Shown one piece after another: positions 1-9,049 of a DNA stretch of 64,000 nt. The position numbers and the translations under genes are program-made. The first letter of the stretch is position 1; the number at the start of each line of letters is the position of its first letter. The notes below the pieces were generated by a model. That model searched no databases. It worked only from the letters and a program-made list of their open reading frames with translations, and was not told the origin of the DNA. The stretch comes from Rhodospirillaceae bacterium (lineage in GTDB: Bacteria; Pseudomonadota; Alphaproteobacteria; GCA-2721365), in NCBI GenBank assembly GCA_002721365.1, contig PBKC01000043.1, positions 62,001 to 126,000 on the forward strand, in the 5' to 3' direction.

Positions 1-555
1 CAGAAAGATGGCAGCCCAGGCGAGGCTTTCCGCCCCTTGGCCGTGGCGCAGGATCAGCCCGCTCACCATCAGGCCGATGCTCCAGCCGAAGACGATCAGG
101 TTCAGGAAGAAGGCGATCAGCGGCAGGCCGAGGCTGAGAATCGAATAGTCGAACATCGCATAGGCGAGGATCGAGGCCCCGCCGACGCCGATGACGGTGC
201 GGATCAGGCTGGCCAGCACCAGCGCGGCGACGAACTCGGCCGGCCGCAGGGGACTCACGAACAGATGGCCGAGATTGCGCGACCACATCTCTTCCAGGAA
301 GGACAGCGACAGGCCGAGCTGGCCGCGGAACAGAACGTCCCAAAGCAGCACCGCCGACAGCAGGACCCCCGCCGCCTGGGCGATCCATGAGCTCTTGGTG
401 ATCAGGAACAGGGTGATGAAGCCCCACAGCGCCATCTGCATCGTCGGCCAGTAGACCAGCTCGACGACGCGCGGCCAGGACGAGCGGTAGAGATAGAAAT
501 GGCGCAGGACGATCGCGAGGATTCGCCGGGCGCTGGCGATCGCTTCGGCCGTCAT
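1..555 (-). CDS. ABC-2 type transporter permease (partial, C-terminus beyond left edge)
   Basis: An open frame of 185 codons runs off the left edge with no stop. The product starts MTAEAIASARRILAIVLRHF and contains several hydrophobic stretches (about residues 38-55, 60-75, 105-125, 130-160), as expected for an inner-membrane ABC-2 permease. Its ATG sits inside the stop of the ATPase gene (ATGA at 552-555), so the two are probably translationally coupled and form one exporter. A WPxMQMALWGF segment after the N-terminal amphipathic part fits the ABC-2 family. The substrate cannot be read from the sequence. The role follows from the partner gene and topology, and the protein is truncated only by the window. 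Confidence 0.8.
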   Translation of the reverse strand, partial: MTAEAIASARRILAIVLRHFYLYRSSWPRVVELVYWPTMQMALWGFITLFLITKSSWIAQAAGVLLSAVLLWDVLFRGQLGLSLSFLEEMWSRNLGHLFVSPLRPAEFVAALVLASLIRTVIGVGGASILAYAMFDYSILSLGLPLIAFFLNLIVFGWSIGLMVSGLILRHGQGAESLAWAAIFL

Positions 556-1301
556 GGGATAGCTGCCTCGCGGCGGCGGTCGCGGGCGATGTCCAGGAAC
601 ACATCCTCCAGCGTTTCGCGGCCATAGCGTTCGATCAGAACCCTGGGCGGCCCCCTGTCGACGATGCGCCCGGCCCGCATCATCACCACATCGTCGCAGA
701 CCCGCTCGACCTCCGGCATGTTGTGCGAGGCGAGCAGGATGGTGGCGCCGGTGCGGTCGCGATAGTCGGTGAGGTAGCGGCGGGCGGTGTCGGCTGTATC
801 GGGGTCGAGAGAGGCGGTCGGCTCGTCGAGCAGCAGCACCTCGGGCTCGTTGATCAGCGCCTTGGCCAGCGCTACCCGCGTCTTCTGGCCCGCCGACAGC
901 TTGCCGGTGGCGCGGTCGAGGAACGGCAGCAGGTCGAGGTCGGCCGCCAGCTTTTCGATCCGTGCCGAAAGCTTCGGCAGGCCGTAAAGATGGCCGAACA
1001 CCGTGAGGTTCTCACGGACCGTCAGCCGGTGCGGCAGCTCGACATAGGGCGAGGAGAAATTCATCCGTCCCAGGACCCGGAACCGGTGGGCGAGAATATC
1101 CTCGCCCAGCACCGTCACCCGGCCGGAGGTCGGGAGCAGCAAGCCCAGCAGGATCGATATGGTGGTGGTCTTGCCGGCGCCGTTGCCGCCCAGCAGGCCC
1201 AGCGTCGTCCCGCGCGGGACGTCGAAGCTCACGGAATCGACCGCGACGACGTCACCATAGCGTTTGACCAGCGCTTCGACGGAGATCGCGGCTTCGAGCA
1301 T
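552..1301 (-). CDS. ABC transporter ATP-binding protein
   Basis: 249 residues, the usual length of a single nucleotide-binding domain. Walker A GGNGAGKT is at residues 38-45, the signature LSAGQ at 135-139, Walker B VLLLDE at 155-160 followed by the D-loop, and the switch histidine in LLASHNMPEVE. The domain architecture is of the ABC-2 exporter type (DrrA/CcmA-like). It hydrolyses ATP to drive the permease that overlaps its 3' end by four bases. No strong Shine-Dalgarno precedes the ATG; a TATATGAT-like stretch lies just upstream. The 110 bases between it and the DUF547 gene contain only a weak 6-bp hairpin (1380-1396). The substrate is unknown. Confidence 0.93.
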   Translation of the reverse strand: MLEAAISVEALVKRYGDVVAVDSVSFDVPRGTTLGLLGGNGAGKTTTISILLGLLLPTSGRVTVLGEDILAHRFRVLGRMNFSSPYVELPHRLTVRENLTVFGHLYGLPKLSARIEKLAADLDLLPFLDRATGKLSAGQKTRVALAKALINEPEVLLLDEPTASLDPDTADTARRYLTDYRDRTGATILLASHNMPEVERVCDDVVMMRAGRIVDRGPPRVLIERYGRETLEDVFLDIARDRRREAAIP

Positions 1302-1411
1302 GGCATCATATAGGACGCGTTGACCGGTCTTCGCCAGTCCCCGGAGTTCGATCGCAGCGGTTGGGCACCCTGCCGATGGAAGGCCCTACCGGCCTTGCGC
1401 GGGCGTGAGGA

Positions 1412-2350
1412 TCAGCGCCCTTCCTTGGTCAACATGCTCGGACTATTGAGGCGCCAGTCGTAGAAGTCGCTGGAGATGCCGGCACAGCGCTTGATCTCCT
1501 TGGCCTTCTTCGGTTCGGCATATTTCAGAAGATGCTCGACCACACTCTCTTCGTTGCCGCCGAAGTCGCTCTGAAACCAGCTGTGGTAGATCTTCGACAC
1601 GGCCATCATGCCCGGGCGGGGGAAGTCGACGCCGTGCGGCGAGTTGACGAAGTCGCGTGCATTCTCGGTAAGAAGGGTCCGCCAGTTCGCGCCTGTGATG
1701 GCGTGAGGGATCAGGCTGGGGCAGCCCATCGAGGCGCAGTTCAGGCCGTAATGCACCTTGGGATCGGCATCGGCGAACATCTCGCGCAGGATATGATGCT
1801 CGATGTTTTCCAGCGCCAGCGAATGCCCCTCCACCATTAGCATCTTCAGGCCCCACGGCCCGTAGTTCTTGCGTCCCGGTGAGATGTGGATATCGAGAAT
1901 CGACTGGACCGGCCAATGCTCAAGGACGGTCTTCACCGTCGCCGCGTTGTAGAGGTTCATCCAGAACGCGAGTTGCTCGTCGCGGTTCATCGTCGTGATC
2001 GGGACGGTCTGCAGGTAGGACACGTAGGCGTCGAGCACTGCCTTGTCCTCGGGGGTCACATCCGCATAGCGGACCAGATTGCTGTTGTGCTTCCGGACGG
2101 TCACATAGGTCTGGAGAAAGTGCTCCCACGGCGTGTTGTCGATGACGCTGGTCGAGGTTTCGTCGCTGACACGCAGCAGTTCCATCCCGCCGGGCGCCTG
2201 CGGTGTGCAAGCGGCGAGCACCATGCCGCAGAGAAGAAGGCCGATCAGCGAGCGAAGACGAGGGAGGGAGGCAACGGGGCTGCGCAGAAAAACCGGAACG
2301 GCGAAGCAGAAGGTTCGATAAATGAGGCTCTCATTTCGTTCCTGCGGCAT
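1412..2350 (-). CDS. DUF547-domain lipoprotein
   Basis: 312 residues from the ATG at 2350, chosen because an AGGAG motif lies about 10-12 bases upstream; the frame stays open to 2431 but that extension is arginine-rich and lacks a start signal. A hydrophobic segment ends in the lipobox LAAC near residue 47, so it is probably a lipoprotein. The DUF547 hallmark is present: NLYNAATVKTV, then HYGLNCASMGCPSL with its conserved Asn-Cys-Ala-Ser and Gly-Cys-Pro. DUF547 has no firmly established activity. It lies downstream of the imelysin and di-heme genes on the same strand, 171 bases away behind a hairpin, so co-regulation is possible but not shown. Confidence 0.85.
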   Translation of the reverse strand: MPQERNESLIYRTFCFAVPVFLRSPVASLPRLRSLIGLLLCGMVLAACTPQAPGGMELLRVSDETSTSVIDNTPWEHFLQTYVTVRKHNSNLVRYADVTPEDKAVLDAYVSYLQTVPITTMNRDEQLAFWMNLYNAATVKTVLEHWPVQSILDIHISPGRKNYGPWGLKMLMVEGHSLALENIEHHILREMFADADPKVHYGLNCASMGCPSLIPHAITGANWRTLLTENARDFVNSPHGVDFPRPGMMAVSKIYHSWFQSDFGGNEESVVEHLLKYAEPKKAKEIKRCAGISSDFYDWRLNSPSMLTKEGR

Positions 2351-2488
2351 CGCGTCGCGTCTCTCCTGCTTCCGCCCGCATCCGCCGGCCGAATGGCACC
2401 GCGCGCCCCGTCGACGGGCGCGGCCTTCCAAGATTGTCGGACTGTATCTTTACAAATCCGTCAACGCGATACGGTCACGAATCGGTGA

Positions 2489-2517
2489 GCGTCGGCCCGC
2501 GGCCGGCGGGCCGACGC
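2489..2517 (-). terminator. GC-rich hairpin after the di-heme oxidoreductase gene
   Basis: A perfect 12-bp inverted repeat (GCGTCGGCCCGC, 2489-2500, with 2506-2517) surrounds a 5-base loop directly after the stop of the di-heme gene. No U-tract follows on the minus strand. It may be a weak or Rho-assisted terminator or an mRNA-end stabiliser. Confidence 0.45.
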
Positions 2518-2521
2518 GAGA

Positions 2522-3946
2522 TCAGAGCGTCTCCAGGAACCGAACCAGCGCATCCCGGTCTTCGGCGGACAGGGTGCGGAAGGCTTCGCGCGACTTTTCG
2601 GCTTCGCCGCCATGCCAGAGGATCGCTTCCGCGAAACCACGCGCGCGTCCGTCGTGAAGGAAATAGCGATGGCCGTTGACGGTCGGCACCAGTCCGATAC
2701 CCCACAGAGGGGCGGTCCGCCATTCGTCGCCCTGGGCTTCGAAATCCGGCCGGCCGTCCCCGAGTTCCTCGCCCATGTTGTGGACCAGAAGGTCGGAATA
2801 GGGATGGATGGTCTGGTCGCTGAGCGCTGCGACCTGGTGCTCGCCGGTCTTCAGCGTCGGCGTGTGGCAGGCGCCGCAGCCGATGTCGGTGAACAGCTGC
2901 TCTCCGTGCTGCGCAACGGGATCGTCTAGGTCGCGGCGGGCCGGTACGGCGAGAGTCTGGATATAGAGTTCCAGCGCATCCATCCGGGTGTCGTCCACCT
3001 CCGGCTCGCCGCCATTCGGAGCCGACTGGCATTCCGTCTGGGTTTCGCCGCAGTTCTGGGTGCCGAAAAGACTGGTCGTCAGGCCCATGTCGCCCAGAAA
3101 GGCACCGGCTATCTGCTGCCTAACCGTCGGTTGATTGGACTTCCAGCCCAGCCGGCCGGGCACGCGCTTCTGGGCGGCTTCGTCCCACACCATGTTGACC
3201 CGGCCCGAAATCCCGTCACCGTCGGCGTCGTCGGGATCGGCGAGGTCACGCAGCGTCTTTTCCGGAATCGCTTCGAGCAGCCCCATGCCGATCACGGCCG
3301 GCGCGACCCGCGGCGAGATCATGACGTCGTCGCCGAGCGGCCCGTAGCCGAGGTCGACCACGTCCACGGTAGGATAGCGAAGGCTGTACGGCGTGCCGTC
3401 GCCATAGGTTCCCGCGCGTTCCTCATAGGTGATGGCGGCGCGGCCTTCCTTGGGCACGCCGAGGATGGCGCGGTCGTTCAACTGATCGCCGTAGACGGGG
3501 TGAGGATTCGGCCCCCCGACCGGGCTCTCACCCGGGATGCTGAGCCGGACCAGCATCGACTTCATCAGCGCGTCTTGTTTTTCGGGTGGTTCCCCGCGGC
3601 CGTCCTTGAAGTGGCAGCCCGAACAGGACACGCGGTTGAACAGCGGTCCCAGTCCGTCGAGGTCCTCGACCGAAGCGGGAGCGATGATCCAGTTCCGCCG
3701 GAACAGATGCCGGCCGAACATGAACGTCCGAACGCTCTTGGAATCGAGGTTGCTGGCCGGGGCGGAGAAGGCTTCCCGCGATGTGCGGAAAATGGTGGTG
3801 GTGCCGCCGAGCAGCGCCATGTCCATCTCGGAAGCGTCTTTGGTTTCACCGCCGATGCCGAGTGGCGCATAGCCAACGGTAAGCGCTGCGGCAATCACCG
3901 CCGCAGCGCCGAGTACGGACCTTCCGAAGACGACTTTCTTCCTCAT
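2522..3946 (-). CDS. Di-heme oxidoreductase (DHOR, DUF1111 'thiol oxidoreductase' family)
   Basis: 474 residues with an N-terminal signal peptide (about 1-32). Two c-type heme sites are visible: CSGCH at residues 108-112 and CGACH at 357-361. The first lies in the family block RVSCSGCHFKDGRGEPP, which marks the putative di-heme oxidoreductase/peroxidase family. It should be periplasmic and need the cytochrome c maturation machinery. The start is supported by AAGG five bases before the ATG. It follows the imelysin gene by 22 bases, a pairing known from iron-regulated imelysin loci. Electron donor and substrate are not established for the family. Confidence 0.9.
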   Translation of the reverse strand: MRKKVVFGRSVLGAAAVIAAALTVGYAPLGIGGETKDASEMDMALLGGTTTIFRTSREAFSAPASNLDSKSVRTFMFGRHLFRRNWIIAPASVEDLDGLGPLFNRVSCSGCHFKDGRGEPPEKQDALMKSMLVRLSIPGESPVGGPNPHPVYGDQLNDRAILGVPKEGRAAITYEERAGTYGDGTPYSLRYPTVDVVDLGYGPLGDDVMISPRVAPAVIGMGLLEAIPEKTLRDLADPDDADGDGISGRVNMVWDEAAQKRVPGRLGWKSNQPTVRQQIAGAFLGDMGLTTSLFGTQNCGETQTECQSAPNGGEPEVDDTRMDALELYIQTLAVPARRDLDDPVAQHGEQLFTDIGCGACHTPTLKTGEHQVAALSDQTIHPYSDLLVHNMGEELGDGRPDFEAQGDEWRTAPLWGIGLVPTVNGHRYFLHDGRARGFAEAILWHGGEAEKSREAFRTLSAEDRDALVRFLETL

Positions 3947-3968
3947 TGCAGCCTTAATACAGCCACTC

Positions 3969-5141
3969 CTATTCGGTGACTACGATCACGTCGATGCCCA
4001 GGCGCTGACCGATTTCCTTGATGGTCGCCGCTTCAGCCTGAAGGGCCGAAATGGCCGTTTCCACCTTCTGCCGGTCCGCGCTTCCCTTTTCCTGCACAAG
4101 CACCTGATCAAAGGGATGCGGGATGGCGTTGATCGCCGCGTCGGTCGCCTGGAACTGGGTGACCATCTTGTCGTTCAGGGCGGGATCGATCTCGGCCACC
4201 AGCTCGTTCAGGCCGGCCCCGTCATAGCTCCCGTAATCGGCGAAGTAGACGTTGCGGACACTGTCGGCATTGGCGATCAGATCGCGGTGGGTGTTGTCAC
4301 TGAAGCAGGAATGCTCGTCCTCCTGGTAGCCGCTGTCCAGCGCGACCGACATCCGCTCCGACGCCAGCTCGAACTCGGCCAGAGTCGCCATGCCGGTCAT
4401 CATCTTCTGCAGGGCTTCCTTCTGGTCCATCGCCTTGAACTCGGCGGCGTAATTGTCGGCACCGGGCTTCCACGCGTCGACCAGGGTGGAGAGGTTCTGG
4501 ATGAGAAGATCGGTCGCCGCTTCGAGATAGGCCCGGCGGCGCTCGTTGTCGCTCTCGCCCGGTGCGAAGTCGGAGACCGGCCGATTGCCCGGTCCGTCCG
4601 CGTTCATGTCCTGTCCCCACAGCAGGAACTCGACGGCGTGGTAGCCGGTGGAGACGTCGGCTTCATCGTCCATCTGATTGTCTTCGGCGAGGCTCACCGG
4701 CGTGATCTCGATCGACGGATCGAAGATGATGCCGCTCTCCGGATTCCCTTCGACGTAGTCGATATAAGCCTCGTTCAGCGGCCAGGAATTCAGCAGCGCT
4801 TCCGGTCCTTCTTCGCCGCTGTCGGCGTCGTAGAAGTCGATCGGTCCGTCGTAAAACCGGAAGGCTTCCGTACGTCCATAGGGTTCGCGGGAGGCGATCC
4901 AAGCCGCCTTCGCGGACTTCAGGTTCGCGTCGGTCGGATCGGCGAGCAGCGTATCGATGGCCGAGCGAAGCTTCAGCGCCTCGTCGTACGAGGCCTTGTA
5001 GGTCGTGTAGACGAGGGTGGCATAGGCGTCGATCTGTGCCGAAGCATCGTAGTCGGCAGCAGCGGCCGGGGTTGCCATCAGTCCGGCGCAGATCGCCAGC
5101 ACCCCTATCCGCTTGCTCGACATCTTCATCCGCTCGCTCAT
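3969..5141 (-). CDS. Imelysin family (M75-like) periplasmic protein
   Basis: 390 residues. A signal peptide (about 1-28, ending PAAAA) precedes DYDASAQIDAYATLVYTTYKAS. The hallmark GxHxxE motif is present as GYHAVEFLLWGQD, with His168. Family members (ICMP/IrpA type) are iron-regulated periplasmic or outer-membrane proteins; peptidase activity was proposed but a role in iron handling is more generally accepted. GGGAG lies six bases before the ATG. It is the first gene of a minus-strand unit with the di-heme oxidoreductase. A 15-bp inverted repeat 45 bases upstream could be an operator. Confidence is high for the family and low for the exact activity. Confidence 0.92.
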   Translation of the reverse strand: MSERMKMSSKRIGVLAICAGLMATPAAAADYDASAQIDAYATLVYTTYKASYDEALKLRSAIDTLLADPTDANLKSAKAAWIASREPYGRTEAFRFYDGPIDFYDADSGEEGPEALLNSWPLNEAYIDYVEGNPESGIIFDPSIEITPVSLAEDNQMDDEADVSTGYHAVEFLLWGQDMNADGPGNRPVSDFAPGESDNERRRAYLEAATDLLIQNLSTLVDAWKPGADNYAAEFKAMDQKEALQKMMTGMATLAEFELASERMSVALDSGYQEDEHSCFSDNTHRDLIANADSVRNVYFADYGSYDGAGLNELVAEIDPALNDKMVTQFQATDAAINAIPHPFDQVLVQEKGSADRQKVETAISALQAEAATIKEIGQRLGIDVIVVTE

Positions 5142-5185
5142 AACCCGCTCCCGACGGCTTTAGTTGTTCGTTGGCCCGAAGCTAA

Positions 5186-5200
5186 TGCGTCTGAGAGGCA
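5186..5200. promoter_or_regulatory. Possible Fur-family operator upstream of imelysin
   Basis: TGCGTCT-G-AGAGGCA is a 7-1-7 inverted repeat with six of seven base pairs matching, beginning TGC and ending GCA as in many alphaproteobacterial Fur/Mur sites. It lies 45 bases before the imelysin ATG. The match is only geometric, so this is a suggestion supported mainly by the gene's expected iron control. Confidence 0.3.
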
Positions 5201-5406
5201 CTTTCAATCGCAATTGGGAGAGGGTGCCGGCCGATTTTCGATAGACGACCGGCTTTCCCCGGGCGTTGCGCCCGCTCAAAGGACGATGGGCGGCTGTAGC
5301 TATCGCAGGCGGTGTCGCCGTGCCGGTCGTCATGGCGAACTTGCGGCGGGCGGCGAAGAAGGACGTGGCCGCCGAAGCGTGGCCGATCCGGTCGGCAGCG
5401 ATGACG

Positions 5407-6669
5407 TCATAACCGGAAATTCGCCGTCAGCCACAGCTGGTGCGTGTCGGTCGAGAAGGATTCGGCGTCGTAGAAGGCGTATTCAGCCGATAGGCTGACC
5501 GTTCCGCCGAGGGTTTGGCGGAACGACTTGGTAATCCGCGCATACCATTCGCGTCCGAAACGGGTGTCGCTCTCTTCCGACCGGAAGCTATGGACGGTCG
5601 CCTGGGCCTCGATGTCGGAGAACGGTCCGTCCGTTTCCTCTCCGCGATAGACGAAATCGAGATAGAGGTCGCGGATGCCGTCGGGCGGCGTGACGACGAA
5701 CTTGTCCGTCGCTCCCTGGAAGGCGTGCAGCGTGCCTAGTGGGGTCTGGACGCTGCTGGTGCCGTTGCCCGCCAGCACCTCGTAACCAAGCCGCGCCGAC
5801 AGATCGCCATAGGCGAGTCCCGGCTCGATCAGGACATAGGGAAGGCCGTAGTCGGCCGGGTTGTCGGCATAGTCCCGCTGCCAGGCGAATTCCGCCGCGT
5901 AGAGCAGCCGGAGGTCGCGGTTGAAGCGGAAGGCATAGGCGCCCGCCATCCGCCCGCCGGTCGTCTGCGACGACAGGGTGGGGATCTCGTCGATGTCGAT
6001 CAGATAGGCGTAGGCATTGAACTGCGCCCAATCGAGGCCGCCATAGCCGACATTGAGGTAGTGGGTCCGCGTCTGGAGATCGCCCTGTGCGGCGTCTTCG
6101 CCGAACACACGTTTGACGTTGCTGATGAACCCGTAGTCGATCGTCGCGTCGTCGAGAGCCGTCGAGTGGATTGTCACGGCATCGAAGGTTTGTTCGTTCT
6201 GCCGAAAGCCGACATTGCCGATGAAACGCTGGTTGTCGAGGGCGATGCGCTGGCGCCCGATACGGAAGGTCGCGTCTTCGAGTCCCTGATAGGTGAGGAA
6301 GCCTTGGTTGAGCTCCACCGTGTCCGCGTCGGGGACGACCGGAAAGCCGGTCGGCCGGCTGGCGCCGTCGTCGAAGCGGCGAGGGCCGAGCGCGGTCACC
6401 GCTTCGATCTCGGCAAGGGCGCTGAAGCCTTCATAGGCCAGCGTCTCGTAGCCGAGCCGGGCGCGCAGTGTCAGGGCTTCGGCATCGCGGGCGAAGCCGG
6501 CCTGGTCGATATGCTCGAAACGGAAGCGGAGGTCGGCAAGCGGCCGGCCGCCCAGGACGGCGTCCCCGAGCGACTGCGCCGATCCCGTTGTGGAAAAGGC
6601 CATCGAGAGGAACCCCGTGATCGCCATGGCCAGGAGTGTCGGCGCGGGGAAACGATAATCGGACATCAT
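5407..6669 (-). CDS. Outer-membrane beta-barrel protein (alginate-export/porin-like)
   Basis: 420 residues from the first of two consecutive ATGs at 6664-6669. A signal peptide (about 1-33, ending GSAQ) is followed by alternating beta-strand segments such as LRFRFEHIDQAGFARDA and TFRIGRQRIALDNQRFIGN, and by a C-terminal aromatic-rich strand ending in Phe-Arg-Leu. The RIGRQRIALDNQRFIG block resembles the alginate-export (AlgE-like) barrel family. The gene starts 17 bases after the adenylate cyclase stop, so it is the third gene of the FecR-cyclase-barrel operon. No strong Shine-Dalgarno is seen. The solute it would pass is unknown. Confidence 0.8.
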   Translation of the reverse strand: MMSDYRFPAPTLLAMAITGFLSMAFSTTGSAQSLGDAVLGGRPLADLRFRFEHIDQAGFARDAEALTLRARLGYETLAYEGFSALAEIEAVTALGPRRFDDGASRPTGFPVVPDADTVELNQGFLTYQGLEDATFRIGRQRIALDNQRFIGNVGFRQNEQTFDAVTIHSTALDDATIDYGFISNVKRVFGEDAAQGDLQTRTHYLNVGYGGLDWAQFNAYAYLIDIDEIPTLSSQTTGGRMAGAYAFRFNRDLRLLYAAEFAWQRDYADNPADYGLPYVLIEPGLAYGDLSARLGYEVLAGNGTSSVQTPLGTLHAFQGATDKFVVTPPDGIRDLYLDFVYRGEETDGPFSDIEAQATVHSFRSEESDTRFGREWYARITKSFRQTLGGTVSLSAEYAFYDAESFSTDTHQLWLTANFRL

Positions 6670-6686
6670 GCCGGACGAGGATCGGG

Positions 6687-9023
6687 TCAAGAGAGCACCA
6701 CCGAGGTGGGAACGGTTGCGGCCGTCGCCGGCCGTGCCGGTACGTCCGGAGCGACCCCGCCCCAATCTTCGGGCGGAGGCGTCACGGCGAAGCGACGGCA
6801 GCGGTCGAGGAAGATCTCGCTCGGGCGGTCGCCGGGAATCCAGCGCAGTACCTCCTCGAAATAGGCGGCGGCCGTCGACCATTGGCGGCGGCGATAGGCG
6901 AACAGGCCATCCTCGAACTGCTTCACCGCCTCGGCCCAGTCGGGGTCGATCGGGTGCTTGCCCAGGACCTCGAACAGGCGCACAGGCTTGGGGCGGCCCT
7001 TCACGACGACGAGGTCGAGCTCCCGCAGCGAAAGCCGGTCGCCGACATGGGTCGCCGTCTGCTCGCTGCAGATGATCGTCGTTCCCATCACCTTGTTGTA
7101 CTGCTCGAGCCGGGAGGCGACGTTCACCTCGTCGCCCATGACGGTGTAGTTGAAGCGCGACGAGGAACCCATGTTGCCGATGATCATCTCGCCGGTGTTG
7201 ATCCCGACGCCGATCCGCAGACTGCCGAAACCATGCCTCTTCCACTGGTCCTGGAGGGCGTCGAGCGACGCCACCATGGCGAGCGCAGTCTCACAGGCGA
7301 GGTAGGCCTGCTCTCCGGGGGGCGTCGGCAGGGGGGCGCCCCAGACCGCCATGAGTCCGTCGCCGATATACTTGTCCAGCAAGCCCTTGCTCTTCAGGAC
7401 CTCGTCGCTCTGGGCCGTGAAATAGCTGTTCATCAGGCCGACGAGTTGCTCGGCCGGCAGTTCGGCGGCGATGCTGCTGAAGTTGCGAACGTCGGAGAAC
7501 AGGACAGTGAGCGTCTTGCTCTCGCCGCCCAGCGTTAGAACGCCGGGGTTGTCGCAGAGCGTCTGCACGACCGCCGGATGCAGGTAGCGATCGAAGGCGT
7601 TGCGGATCGTCCGCTCGCGCTCCTCCTGCGAGAAGTAGACGTGGATGGTGACGGCACTGTAGGCCAGCAGGAAGCCGACCAGCGGGAAGGTCAGGTTCAG
7701 CCACATGCCGCCGAAGGCGAAGAAGGCGTAGTTGATGGCGACGAAAGCGGTGCCGATCACCAGCGAGGCGAAGCTGAACTTGAGCGAGGGGAGGCGCCGG
7801 CCCGCCCAGCCGATCAGCAGGCAGCCGACGACGATGAAGGCGACATCGATCGCGGCGAAGGAGTCACGGCGGACCAGATGCCGGCCGGTGAGGATGTTGT
7901 CGACGACGGTCGCATTGCGCTCGACGCCCGGCACCACGGCAGAGAACGGCGTCTCGAACACGTCGCTGACGCCCGTCGCGTTCGCGCCCATCAGGACGAT
8001 CTTGTCCTTGAACGTCTTCGGCGGAACGCGGCCGTTGAAGGCGTCGGTGAACGGGATCGTGGTGAAGGTCTGCTCGGGCCCGTAATAGTTGGCGAGCATC
8101 CGCATGACTTCGTCGGTCGGTACGAACAGAGGTCCGATGCGGATTCCTTCGCCGGCGATGAAGGCCATCTCCTCCGGCGCCAGGGCCAGGGCCTCGCGGG
8201 CGATCTGAACGCCGAAAGCCGGGTAATAGTCGCCCTTGTATTCGAGCACCGGATACTCGAAGCGCGCAGTGCCGTCGACGTCCAGCGCGACGTTGACGTG
8301 GCCCAGCGCCTGCGCCGCCTGCCCGACCTCCGGCACCGGCGCGAGAACGTCGCGGGTGGCCAGGGCGAAGCGCGGTGCCTCGCCCTCTCTTAAGCGGATA
8401 TTCCGGAACGCGGCCGTCGGCACCGCCGATTCCTTCAGGCGCTCGGGGTCGATGCCGGGGCCGTTCACCTCGCTCGGGAACACGAAGGCGAAGGGGACGA
8501 TGACGTTGCCGGCGCGGGCGATGGCGTCGGCGAAGCGCAGGTCGGCTGCGGCGTCGCCATGGTTGTCCAAGCGGGGCAGGGCGGTGCGGAACTGCGCCAC
8601 CGCCGCGTCCGGCCCGTCGGTGTCAAGGGTCTGAAGCACCTCGATCAGGGCGTCGAGCGACTGGCCGGTGATTGACCGCTCCGCGGTGACGAACAGCATA
8701 TCGATCGCGATCAGGCGGGCGCCGGCGGCAGACAGCTTGTCGACCATTTCGGCGAAGACCGACCGACTCCACGGCCAGCGGCCGATCTCGTTGATGCTTT
8801 TGTCGTCCACCAGGACGACGACGACGTCATCGGAAGGCTGCTGCGCGCCCCGCACCAGGAAGCGCATGTCGAGCAGAAGACCCTCGATGCCGCGGAGCGG
8901 GGTCGTCTGGGAGATCGCGAAATAGAAGATCAGAGTGACCGCGGCGGCCAGGGCCGCCACGCGCATTTCGGTCAGCCGAACGCGTCGCCTGCTTCCCGCG
9001 GCGTTTCCTCCCCCCTTCGCCAT
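6687..9023 (-). CDS. CHASE2-domain class III adenylate cyclase
   Basis: 778 residues from the ATG at 9023; the frame is open further but runs over the FecR gene. Order: cytoplasmic Arg-rich N-terminus, TM helix (about 22-38), periplasmic CHASE2 sensor (about 45-360, with DDVVVVLVDDKSINEIGRWPW), three closely spaced TM helices (about 390-470), then a class III cyclase domain. Metal-binding aspartates are Asp511 (LFSDVRNFSS) and Asp555 (YIGDGLMAVWG); Lys551 precedes the second, as in ATP-specific cyclases, and TVMGDEVNVASRLE completes the site. A tail of about 80 residues follows. It lies 26 bases after the FecR gene. It likely makes cAMP in response to an envelope signal. Confidence 0.92.
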   Translation of the reverse strand: MAKGGGNAAGSRRRVRLTEMRVAALAAAVTLIFYFAISQTTPLRGIEGLLLDMRFLVRGAQQPSDDVVVVLVDDKSINEIGRWPWSRSVFAEMVDKLSAAGARLIAIDMLFVTAERSITGQSLDALIEVLQTLDTDGPDAAVAQFRTALPRLDNHGDAAADLRFADAIARAGNVIVPFAFVFPSEVNGPGIDPERLKESAVPTAAFRNIRLREGEAPRFALATRDVLAPVPEVGQAAQALGHVNVALDVDGTARFEYPVLEYKGDYYPAFGVQIAREALALAPEEMAFIAGEGIRIGPLFVPTDEVMRMLANYYGPEQTFTTIPFTDAFNGRVPPKTFKDKIVLMGANATGVSDVFETPFSAVVPGVERNATVVDNILTGRHLVRRDSFAAIDVAFIVVGCLLIGWAGRRLPSLKFSFASLVIGTAFVAINYAFFAFGGMWLNLTFPLVGFLLAYSAVTIHVYFSQEERERTIRNAFDRYLHPAVVQTLCDNPGVLTLGGESKTLTVLFSDVRNFSSIAAELPAEQLVGLMNSYFTAQSDEVLKSKGLLDKYIGDGLMAVWGAPLPTPPGEQAYLACETALAMVASLDALQDQWKRHGFGSLRIGVGINTGEMIIGNMGSSSRFNYTVMGDEVNVASRLEQYNKVMGTTIICSEQTATHVGDRLSLRELDLVVVKGRPKPVRLFEVLGKHPIDPDWAEAVKQFEDGLFAYRRRQWSTAAAYFEEVLRWIPGDRPSEIFLDRCRRFAVTPPPEDWGGVAPDVPARPATAATVPTSVVLS

Positions 9024-9049
9024 CGCGCCCCCCGCTTCGCCGCGCCCGG

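Noticed and set aside
1380..1396. Small hairpin AAGGCC/GGCCTT after the DUF547 gene
   Set aside because: Six base pairs with no U-tract are too weak to call a terminator.
5401..5410. Palindrome ATGACGTCAT at the end of the barrel gene
   Set aside because: It overlaps the stop codon, and a 10-bp palindrome is expected by chance in a window this long.
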